In this document: positions 7,966 through 16,289 of the stretch, one piece after another
How the letters are laid out: each line of letters begins with the position of its first letter
Numbering within the stretch: the first letter of the stretch is position 1
DNA from: Microcaldota archaeon
GTDB taxonomy: Archaea; Micrarchaeota; Micrarchaeia; Anstonellales; JAGGVH01
Direction: 5' to 3'
DNA: 48,117 nt
Assembly: GCA_020854835.1 (NCBI GenBank)
Contig: JAHKLX010000025.1
Span: 1-48,117 of the forward strand
Translations under genes and position numbers: made by a program
The notes under the pieces: model-generated
The model's database searches: none
The model's input: only the letters and a program-made list of their open reading frames with translations
What the model was told of the DNA's origin: nothing

Positions 7966-9998
7966 TTTTTCTTTCTAATTTTTATTCTATTTCGTTTTTC
8001 TATTTCTCCAATACTTATTTCGCCACCCTGTCCAATTGATTCAGCATCTTCCACAACAACATTATTTGTATCCCTTGTAATACTATCTCTAGTTTGGACA
8101 TTTTTTTCTTGATCCAAAGATCGCATACTTTCATTATAAATATCTGCAGGAGTTGCTTTAATCGCTGGGACTACAACCTCACCTTGTTTTTCTGCCATTT
8201 CTGCCCTGAGCATCCTACTGTAGCCCCATCCTGCTCCGGCACCGGTTGCCAAAATCGCACCGATAATCAACCGCCTCCTCCATCTTTTTCGTTTTTTCTC
8301 AATTTTTTTACCAGTATCTCTTATTTTTTCAAGTTCTTCTTTTAATTTACCTTCTTCTATTTCTCGCCCAACACTTACTGCATCTTTTTCTAAAACTGAG
8401 AAAATTTGGTTGTTCACGCCATTATACAATAAGAAAGGCATTTCTTCGTTAGCGAATCCATCAACGAAGTCAAAAAACTTACCTATATCCTTATGAGTTT
8501 CAATCATCATACGTTTCAATTCTGATTTTGCAAAAGGAATTTTAAGGTTTAAGCCAAGCAAAAATTCACCTGCTTTATCTATATCTATATTTCTTGTGAC
8601 AAGAAGCCTTCCCAAAACTTTTCTGGCAATTTTTTTACTTTCTTCATCATATTTTTCTACTGCCACAAATGCTTTACCTAATTTACCCTCATCAACATTC
8701 CCTACTAATATATTACCCGCCTCAACAGCAACTTCGTTTGCTATATGTTTAAATACTAAAAAGCGTTCGTCGTATCCCAAATTTTTTAGAAAACTTGTGG
8801 TCTGTTGTTCCTCCCATTTTTCTAATTTATTTACTTTATCTTTTAATGTGCGCGTCCATTTTCCTTCTTCTGAATAAAGTTTTGTTATTTCTAATATACC
8901 AGATATTGCTGAAGTTCCTTCCACAATACCTCTCAGTATTTTCATCTCTTCAACCAAATCTGCAAAAATTTTTTCCAGTTCTCCTAGAAATCGTGCATCG
9001 ACTTCCTTTTTTTTATCCCTCATTTCTAAACAATCATAAACTAATTTTTTTGTTTTCATGTTTATCAAAAATTTCTTTACTATTTCATCAGATCCGTCAG
9101 CCCTTTCAGAATCAAAAAAGGTAAAGGGTTTGTCTTTAACTGTTTCTTCTTCACCAGATCCACTCAAATTTTCATCTAATTCTATTTCCAACATACATTT
9201 TATTTTAAATTTAAGGTTGTCTGATATGTTGGATTCTTCAGTTATCATACCTCTTAAAACAGCTTCAACAGACTCATTAACAACAGAATTCTTTCTTGTT
9301 TTATCCATTATCATTTCATTAACAGAAACGTATGTTAAAATTTTACTATCATTTTTACCAAGCAAATTTTGAGTTACTCCCTCTTGGACTGTGTCCAAAA
9401 GAAAAATTTTTTCATCTTCTGTTAGTTTTTGTTCTTCTCCAAGGTTTTCTGATAAATTTATAATTTGAGTATTTAATTCTTGTAAAAATTGTCTTTCAAT
9501 TACTTCTGTTTGTGCAAGTTCTTCAAGAACATTCTTTATCCTCGAATATTCTTCTTTTTGGGCCATCTCCACCATTATTTCTTTAAAATTATCGCTATTT
9601 TGAGATAATATACTGGTTATTAGCTGGGCACCCAACTCATCCTCTGTCTCCCCCTGCAAATCTCCTTTTTTTAACATTTCCTCAAAATTTCCATATAAAA
9701 TCAAGGAATTCAAATCATCAATTTCTTTTTCAAACTGAATCTCGATAAATTTTTTTTCCATGCCCAGTTTTTTATATAAATAAATTTCTTTCGAAGGCGC
9801 ACCGTCAACCTCTCTTACAATAGTTTTTAATTGATCTAATGATAAACCATTTAATAAATACACAAAATTAAGTTTCCATGATTCAAGTGCTTCTTCAACT
9901 TTACCCATAGAGTTTATTGTCTGTTTTTCTTTATAAATCTTTCCAACAATATATTTTAAAAGTTGTTTTTTATTAATTATTATGTAATTAACATTCAA
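7962..9998 (-). CDS. Large helical protein with a near-C-terminal membrane anchor, unknown function
   Basis: This protein is up to 678 aa, almost entirely charged and helical (many E/K-rich segments). One TM segment near residues 575-596 (LIIGAILATGAGAGWGY) is preceded by the very basic KKRKRWRRR. That charge pattern puts the large N-terminal part in the cytoplasm and the last 80 residues outside. No family is recognised. The start is uncertain: the longest form uses TTG 9998, while ATG 9908 (Met31, MGKVEEALESWKLNF) begins more naturally. Neither has a clear GGTGA site. It diverges from giant A, so both may be controlled from the 9999-10060 interval. It could be an accessory of that system, but only proximity supports this. 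Confidence 0.7.
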   Translation of the reverse strand: MNVNYIIINKKQLLKYIVGKIYKEKQTINSMGKVEEALESWKLNFVYLLNGLSLDQLKTIVREVDGAPSKEIYLYKKLGMEKKFIEIQFEKEIDDLNSLILYGNFEEMLKKGDLQGETEDELGAQLITSILSQNSDNFKEIMVEMAQKEEYSRIKNVLEELAQTEVIERQFLQELNTQIINLSENLGEEQKLTEDEKIFLLDTVQEGVTQNLLGKNDSKILTYVSVNEMIMDKTRKNSVVNESVEAVLRGMITEESNISDNLKFKIKCMLEIELDENLSGSGEEETVKDKPFTFFDSERADGSDEIVKKFLINMKTKKLVYDCLEMRDKKKEVDARFLGELEKIFADLVEEMKILRGIVEGTSAISGILEITKLYSEEGKWTRTLKDKVNKLEKWEEQQTTSFLKNLGYDERFLVFKHIANEVAVEAGNILVGNVDEGKLGKAFVAVEKYDEESKKIARKVLGRLLVTRNIDIDKAGEFLLGLNLKIPFAKSELKRMMIETHKDIGKFFDFVDGFANEEMPFLLYNGVNNQIFSVLEKDAVSVGREIEEGKLKEELEKIRDTGKKIEKKRKRWRRRLIIGAILATGAGAGWGYSRMLRAEMAEKQGEVVVPAIKATPADIYNESMRSLDQEKNVQTRDSITRDTNNVVVEDAESIGQGGEISIGEIEKRNRIKIRKKN

Positions 9999-10014
9999 AT
10001 AATAATATAAGAAG

Positions 10015-10023
10015 TTTTAAAAA
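10015..10023 (+). promoter_or_regulatory. TATA-like element for giant A
   Basis: TTTTAAAAA lies 38-46 nt upstream of ATG 10061. A transcript starting about 25 nt downstream, near 10045, would include the GAAGTGAT ribosome site at 10053-10060. The same AT-rich core could also serve the divergent gene. Confidence 0.45.
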
Positions 10024-10060
10024 CATTGAACCAGCTAATTAAAAAGAGGGTAGAAGTGAT

Positions 10061-13000
10061 ATGGAGATAACTTTTAATACAAAATCCTTGAGTTTTGCTT
10101 TTTTATTACTAATGGCTTTATCGTATAGTTTTCCAAATGTATTTTTATCTGCAAGTATAACTCCCTCTGAGCACGAGGTTTTATTCGATTATTTAGAACA
10201 AATCCAGTGTCCAAACTGTGGACAACCCGTAATATCTTCAAATGCAGAAATCTTATCTGACGATAATGTCAATATTTCTGTTTCCATATCCACAACAATG
10301 ATAGAAAAAAATTCAGTTGAAACTGAATTTGAGGATGCGAATGGAGAGATTATAAAAAGAGAGGAAATTGTTGCTTCACATGTTGTGGTTCCAATCCAAG
10401 GTTGTGAATTAACTTTAAAAAATGAAAACAATGTTGAATATCCTTGTCCAGATTTCAAAACAAATTCAGAAGGTATGGCATGGTGTTGGATCGATACAGA
10501 GGCCCATCCAGATTTTCTCACTTCTTCACAATACAATATTTTGTACATTTCTTCTTCGGATTGTAACGGTTTTTCTATAGATGATTATTTCATTTATTTT
10601 TTTTATTCTAAAAAAGCAGCAGGCGGAATTAATAATATGGTTGCGCTTATTGCTCTTTTAACAGAGAATTCCCCATTATGTGTAATGTTTACAGTTTTAT
10701 TAAGTTTGCTTGCAGCAAGTCTTTATTTTTTTGGAGGAAATCCCCTTTCGGCTTTGGATATCGTAACTCCCAGATTAAAAAGATTCAAAGCAATCAGAAA
10801 AAATATTACCTCCTATAAACGTTCTTCCCATAATCTAGAGAAAAAAGAAGCCCTTAGGAATTTATTTGCAGGCTATGCTGCTTTAGGTGCGTTTAAAAAA
10901 AGCATGGAAAAGACTTTTGGAGATTTGAAAATAAAAGACGCATCTGGCAAAATGATTTCCATAAAAAAATTATTTAAGGAAATATCAAACATACCTGCTG
11001 ACAAACAATTACCTGCAATGATGATGTTAATGAAAGGTAAAACGAAAGACCTAAAAAAACTTTTTAATGGGAAACTGGATGACAAAAAAATTAAAGGTTA
11101 TAACGAAGATGCAAAGGGCTTGATTGCTGAATGGAGTGAACTCAAAGATAAAGGAACTACTGCCAATGAGAAAAAAGCAATTTTAGAAAAGCTTGCTTCT
11201 AAATACGGATTATCCTCTCAATTCACCGACCCCATAAACAAAGAAGGGGGAATTAATTATATGTCTCAATTACAAGGAATAAGTCTTGGAAAACAGCATC
11301 TTAAGTTAATTGAAGATCATTATTCACCTAAAGATGTTCGTATTCCTCTTGTGGGAGGAGTGTTTGGAGTTATAGGCCGTAAAGTTGGCCTTGCTCGTGC
11401 AGTTAGGGACACACGAGATTTTATGGCGCATAGATCTGCAAAAGTAAGATATTTGGGGGGAAGAAGCTCTTTAACTGATCCTGTTGTAATCGGAAGTTTA
11501 TTCAATCCTAAAAAATCAAACAAAGTGTTTTTTGAAAATGTTGATGAAATGATGAAAGAGGGAGTCAAAAAATACATGTTTTTGTGCGCTTTAGATCAGG
11601 CAATGAGCGTAGGTAACGAAGATCTAGAAAAAACAATAAAAAATCTAATGCGCCGTTCTTCAACCAAAGAAGATTCAGTTCAAAATTTCTTTAGCGAATT
11701 AAAGAAAGTAGGGATAGATACAAAAAACATGGAATGGGCTTCAAATTCTTATAATGATCTACAAAAAATATTGCAGAGCAATCTGTCCGATACAAAAAAA
11801 CTAAAAGTCTTACGGACACTTTTGGTCCCCCATTTTTCATACCAATTCAAAAAACATGTGCTTAACAATCACGCATCCGGGTCAGTATATTCTAACGATC
11901 CAACAAAAAGTCCTGCAAGTTTGTTTTCCAATTTAACAACATACGATGCTTTAGATAGCAAAGATAATGTAGATAAATTGCAAAATATTGAAAAACTAAC
12001 ATATGCAATAGCTTATCATGAATTTTCTGAGAGAGTCATGGGAGGGGATTTTGAAGTTTCTTTTGAGGATGTTTTATCTGAACAAAGAGCAGAAATTGAT
12101 GAAATGATCACTGGACATTTGAAAACTCACAAAACAATTACGGGGGCAGAGTGGACTAAATTAGATACTTATGTTGAAAGTTATGACGGGGCTTTTAGAA
12201 ATGTTGTTTTAGAATTAGATAAAGTTGGAGAATATGCAGATATAATGGGCATGGCAGGTATATCTCTTTATGATTTGGATGCGATACAAGATTCAAAAGT
12301 TTTGGATAGTTTTATATCTGAATTAAGATTCATTTCGGAAAATCTAAAAGATACAAATCCTGAGGACACAATTCTGAACGCTTCTTTGGAAAAATTAGAA
12401 TCTGCATTGACTATTCTAGAAACCAAAACAAATGAACTTAAAAATATGGAAGAATATTATATGTCTTTTGATGCGACCGCATCTATTGATTCTTATGTGG
12501 GAGATAAAATAATTCACTCTCATGCTAAAAAATCTAAGTTTGCCGGGATTCAAAATGTCTATGAATCTACTGAAAAAGAAAAATCTAAATATGATAAACT
12601 TTTCGATTCTTCATTAAATGAAATAACAACATCATTTTCTAACCAAAATGAATGGGAGAGTTTTATTAATGAAATTAAAAATTTAGATCCTACTTTCCAA
12701 ACTGTAGCTGATGAGTATCTAAAATCCATCAACAATCGCCCAAATCCCGAATTAAAAGACAATGTCACAGTTTTTGTAAACGAGCTATTAAAGTCGGGTA
12801 CAGAAGATAACATTGCGCATTTTTTTAACAGTCTTTCAACCAAAGGTAAAATTTCCAATAAAGATGCTTTAAAGTATAAAATAATCTATTTTGATTATCC
12901 AAATGTTTTAAATAATTTTAACGACGCAAAAATTAATTTTGAAAAAGCAAGTTTAGAAAGAGAGGTTTTGTCCAGAAAAGCCGTAGTGGATTCTATAAGT

Positions 13001-16000
13001 GAATTTTTATCAAAAGATAAAGAAATATCAAAAGTTGTTTTACAAAATATTGAAGAAGCAGGTTTGTCTGAAAAACTAGAAAACTTTGGAAAATTAGATA
13101 AAATAGAACAGATTGAATTTGTTTATCAATTGCATAGGGTAGTTGGAATAAGTTTAGAACAAATAAAGAAAAGTGTGGATGACCAAAAGCCTTTGCCCGG
13201 CACGAAATCTCCCCCTACCAAAGAGACTATAAAAGCATTAAAAAATTTTTCAGAATTAGAAAAACATTTGAATGAAATAGAAAAGAAAGATTCAGAAAAA
13301 CTAGATATTGTGGGAAACAGACTTGATAATATTTTACGCGATAATGCATCATTTATAGACCCTCAAATTCTTGAAACTGCTGCTTCTGAATCTGCGTTAA
13401 TTGAAAAGGAGTATCAAACTAGGTTTGGGGATAAGTGGGAGGAAAAAGTTGCTAAAGGTTTAAATCATGAAGATTTGGCCAAAGGTATGTGGTTGTATCG
13501 TGCCGATGGTTTCTTCTGCCCCTATGTAGAAGGTATGTTGTCAGTTAGAAAATCTGACAGTTTTGTTGGTGCAGCTATTCTTTATAATGAAAGAGGCAAG
13601 ATGAATTTTGGAGAAGAGTTAACATCCAAATTTGAAATTCATAAAGACACACCTGCAGATTTAGCAGACAAAATAAAGGAAGCAATGGCAAACGGATATT
13701 TTGATGGAAAGCCATTTGATCCTTATTCTGTTCAGCATAGGAGATCTCTTCATGGAAAACTTGAAAAATTAACAGTTTACGAATTAATAAAAAAAGATGA
13801 TGGTAAGATCGAGGTTTTAGCCCTTACGGGACAAGCTGCAATTGAAAAAATAAAAGAATATAAAAAAGAAAAAATAACTAAAACATCTGATTACAAACTT
13901 AGTTTGGCAAATGGCGATTCGAAACAATTGATAGTTGATATCGGAGAGGATAAATACGTTCCTTTTGGCAAGGTGAGGGGAAAAATTCATTCTGGTTTCG
14001 AGGATTTAGATTCAAAAGATGTTTTCAGTGCCTTGGGAAATGCTGAATTGCTGGCCAAGGCAGCTAATGCAGGCTATTTAAAAATTGGGGACAAAACAAC
14101 ATTTTATGAAGAACATCCTGAGTTTGCGATTAGAGAGCGTTTAATAGAAAAGAATTTGACTCCTTTAATAACTCCCCCACTCCATTCTGCTTTGGATCAT
14201 ACTGTTAACGTTGTTCAAAAAATCAGAAGGGGGAAAGCAGTGGGTTTTGATGAAACACTTTATCTTAAATTTTTCGATCGCATTTTAACTGTTGAGGATC
14301 CTGGCAAAGGCGCTTCTGCATTCAAGCGTATTGGATATAAGGCCTCACAACGACTGCGCACTTTAGCTTTAAATGATTGGAAATACAATGTTCATTCCAA
14401 AGAAATAATGTGGTTAGGAATAAAAGCGAAATACTGCCCCTCGAAAGACGCAATGGATTATTCAAAAATAGTGAATATGCAGTATGCGAAGGTTTCTAGC
14501 TCTATTGCCCGACACTATTTATCGAGTTTAGCCGCAAGTGGTCTTGCACAACCATCAGATGTTTCAAGTTTAAAAGCAAATCTTAAATCCCAACAATTGA
14601 ATTTAAATGAAACTCATAATTATTTTAATTCTCTCTCAAAAGATTTAGAAGAAAAATTAAGGAACGGAGATATTACTAATGCAGAATACGAAGAACAAAT
14701 GGAAAGGCTGACTGCAGATGCAGATGCAACTATTCATCGTATACAAAAAAATATATTCAAAACAGAAAAAATGATTGATTCTGCAAACAAAAAGTGGTGG
14801 GACACACGAAAAAAATTAAGAGCAATGTCTTCATTTATGGCAACCCATTCACTAACTCAAGCAGAGCGAAATTATCTAACAACTAAAAGATTAAAAAAAG
14901 CAATGACAAAAGAAAATCGAAAAGCTTTCAAGACCTTATCACAAGCACAAAAAATATATGAGGATACTGTACTTAAAAATGCATTAATTTATGAGTGGAA
15001 ATTATCTCAATCTATGATAGGATCTATAACTCCAAAACTCGATCCGAATTCTATACAGAGATTTAATTTAACTCCTTTTGGTGTAGCTGCAGGACCTTTG
15101 CCAAGTGATGTTTTAGGTGCAGATGGGAATTTAATTAATAAATTTTATGCTTCTGTTTCTCCAATAGCATATGGATTGGATATGTTTAAGACTGTTATTG
15201 CAAGACCTTTAAAAGTAGGAAGTTGGAGTGGAGACAATACAGGTCTTTATGATGGTCCAGTTAGGGGGCCCAGAAAAGGAGAACAGTTCAGATATGCATT
15301 ATCTGCCCCTTTTTCTGCCTTAGGAACTGCAGTTCTTTGGTCTTCTGAAGCTTTTGAAAGAGCAACAACAAAATTACATGTAGATGAATTTGGGTTTGTC
15401 AGGAAAACCAATTTATTTTTAGATAAATGGGCCAGATATATATACAACGAAACTCCCATTTCAGTTTATGAGCAGATGGGAATAACGGGTAAAGATTATT
15501 ATATGGGAACAAGGGAGTTTTTGCCTGAACAATGGGAGCTGTTCCAAGGAATTTTAAAAATGGATAAAAGTAGACTTCTTTACAAAGATTTTAAGGGAGC
15601 AACGCATTTTGTTCCGTCAACTGCTCGATCTTTGGTAGGTCAAGGATTGGGATATGAAAAAATATTCCCCCATCTTGAAAGTGATCTTTATAGGGATATC
15701 TATTCCAGAGAATCTGGAGGATCTATGAAACAAGCAATAAGTACGCTTGCTCATGTAGAAAAAGAAATTTATTTGAGATATTATAAAGATCAAGCTAAGT
15801 TTATGTACCAGGCATTCAAACAAAATCCCTTTTATTGGGCAATAGTTTTCCCAACAATGCTTGCAGAGAATCTAGCATTCAAAATAGATGAAGAATTGCT
15901 GCATGGTCCTGAAGAGATAAGAACGCGTCTCAAAAAACAATATCCTGGCCTTTCTGATAAAGAAATACGAAAGAAAGCAAAAGAAGAAATTGCAAACAAG

Positions 16001-16258
16001 AGCTTTATTGAAAGTTTGGAAATGATGTCTAGTGGAGCGGCTTCTTTGAACGAGAATCCCATGCTAAATGCAATAGGTTATTTGGGAAAAGCTCTCAGTA
16101 CTGCGACAACGTGGTCTGCAACAGCCTGTCCGAATGGTCACGTTATTCCTGTTGTTGGGAACAAACATCCCGATACTTGTCCATTCTGCGGCGCTAAAAC
16201 TAATCCATTTAAAAATAAAGAAAGCGATGAAGATTTCGATAAATTTAAAAAAGATTAA
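10061..16258 (+). CDS. Giant single-pass membrane protein A (2065 aa), cassette A
   Basis: I do not recognise a named family. A signal or anchor sequence (11-31) leads into a Cys-containing ectodomain (about 32-185; Cys at 50, 53, 115, 129, 142 and 168, with CPNC at 50-53). A hydrophobic stretch (190-224) ends in FFGGNP, and a basic stop-transfer region (TPRLKRFKAIRKN) then puts the remaining roughly 1830 residues in the cytoplasm. That part is helical and highly charged, with a more globular C-terminal third. It finishes with a zinc-ribbon-like CPNGH...CPFC (C2023, H2027, C2040, C2043). Giant B (42245-46657) has the same N-terminal plan. GTGAT precedes ATG 10061. A Cys-rich lipoprotein, a zinc-ribbon protein and a four-TM protein follow in the same direction. 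Role inferred: core scaffold of an envelope machine. Confidence 0.88.
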   Translation: MEITFNTKSLSFAFLLLMALSYSFPNVFLSASITPSEHEVLFDYLEQIQCPNCGQPVISSNAEILSDDNVNISVSISTTMIEKNSVETEFEDANGEIIKREEIVASHVVVPIQGCELTLKNENNVEYPCPDFKTNSEGMAWCWIDTEAHPDFLTSSQYNILYISSSDCNGFSIDDYFIYFFYSKKAAGGINNMVALIALLTENSPLCVMFTVLLSLLAASLYFFGGNPLSALDIVTPRLKRFKAIRKNITSYKRSSHNLEKKEALRNLFAGYAALGAFKKSMEKTFGDLKIKDASGKMISIKKLFKEISNIPADKQLPAMMMLMKGKTKDLKKLFNGKLDDKKIKGYNEDAKGLIAEWSELKDKGTTANEKKAILEKLASKYGLSSQFTDPINKEGGINYMSQLQGISLGKQHLKLIEDHYSPKDVRIPLVGGVFGVIGRKVGLARAVRDTRDFMAHRSAKVRYLGGRSSLTDPVVIGSLFNPKKSNKVFFENVDEMMKEGVKKYMFLCALDQAMSVGNEDLEKTIKNLMRRSSTKEDSVQNFFSELKKVGIDTKNMEWASNSYNDLQKILQSNLSDTKKLKVLRTLLVPHFSYQFKKHVLNNHASGSVYSNDPTKSPASLFSNLTTYDALDSKDNVDKLQNIEKLTYAIAYHEFSERVMGGDFEVSFEDVLSEQRAEIDEMITGHLKTHKTITGAEWTKLDTYVESYDGAFRNVVLELDKVGEYADIMGMAGISLYDLDAIQDSKVLDSFISELRFISENLKDTNPEDTILNASLEKLESALTILETKTNELKNMEEYYMSFDATASIDSYVGDKIIHSHAKKSKFAGIQNVYESTEKEKSKYDKLFDSSLNEITTSFSNQNEWESFINEIKNLDPTFQTVADEYLKSINNRPNPELKDNVTVFVNELLKSGTEDNIAHFFNSLSTKGKISNKDALKYKIIYFDYPNVLNNFNDAKINFEKASLEREVLSRKAVVDSISEFLSKDKEISKVVLQNIEEAGLSEKLENFGKLDKIEQIEFVYQLHRVVGISLEQIKKSVDDQKPLPGTKSPPTKETIKALKNFSELEKHLNEIEKKDSEKLDIVGNRLDNILRDNASFIDPQILETAASESALIEKEYQTRFGDKWEEKVAKGLNHEDLAKGMWLYRADGFFCPYVEGMLSVRKSDSFVGAAILYNERGKMNFGEELTSKFEIHKDTPADLADKIKEAMANGYFDGKPFDPYSVQHRRSLHGKLEKLTVYELIKKDDGKIEVLALTGQAAIEKIKEYKKEKITKTSDYKLSLANGDSKQLIVDIGEDKYVPFGKVRGKIHSGFEDLDSKDVFSALGNAELLAKAANAGYLKIGDKTTFYEEHPEFAIRERLIEKNLTPLITPPLHSALDHTVNVVQKIRRGKAVGFDETLYLKFFDRILTVEDPGKGASAFKRIGYKASQRLRTLALNDWKYNVHSKEIMWLGIKAKYCPSKDAMDYSKIVNMQYAKVSSSIARHYLSSLAASGLAQPSDVSSLKANLKSQQLNLNETHNYFNSLSKDLEEKLRNGDITNAEYEEQMERLTADADATIHRIQKNIFKTEKMIDSANKKWWDTRKKLRAMSSFMATHSLTQAERNYLTTKRLKKAMTKENRKAFKTLSQAQKIYEDTVLKNALIYEWKLSQSMIGSITPKLDPNSIQRFNLTPFGVAAGPLPSDVLGADGNLINKFYASVSPIAYGLDMFKTVIARPLKVGSWSGDNTGLYDGPVRGPRKGEQFRYALSAPFSALGTAVLWSSEAFERATTKLHVDEFGFVRKTNLFLDKWARYIYNETPISVYEQMGITGKDYYMGTREFLPEQWELFQGILKMDKSRLLYKDFKGATHFVPSTARSLVGQGLGYEKIFPHLESDLYRDIYSRESGGSMKQAISTLAHVEKEIYLRYYKDQAKFMYQAFKQNPFYWAIVFPTMLAENLAFKIDEELLHGPEEIRTRLKKQYPGLSDKEIRKKAKEEIANKSFIESLEMMSSGAASLNENPMLNAIGYLGKALSTATTWSATACPNGHVIPVVGNKHPDTCPFCGAKTNPFKNKESDEDFDKFKKD

Positions 16259-16289
16259 TAGTATTGTTTTAACAGCTATTGGTGATAAT

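Noticed and set aside
10189..10548. Antisense frame within giant A
   Set aside because: It lies fully inside a well-supported gene, with no promoter or ribosome site.
16134..16289. Longer N-terminus for the cassette A lipoprotein
   Set aside because: It would overlap the zinc-ribbon codons of giant A and hide the signal peptide. GGTGAT before ATG 16290 and the lipobox set the start.
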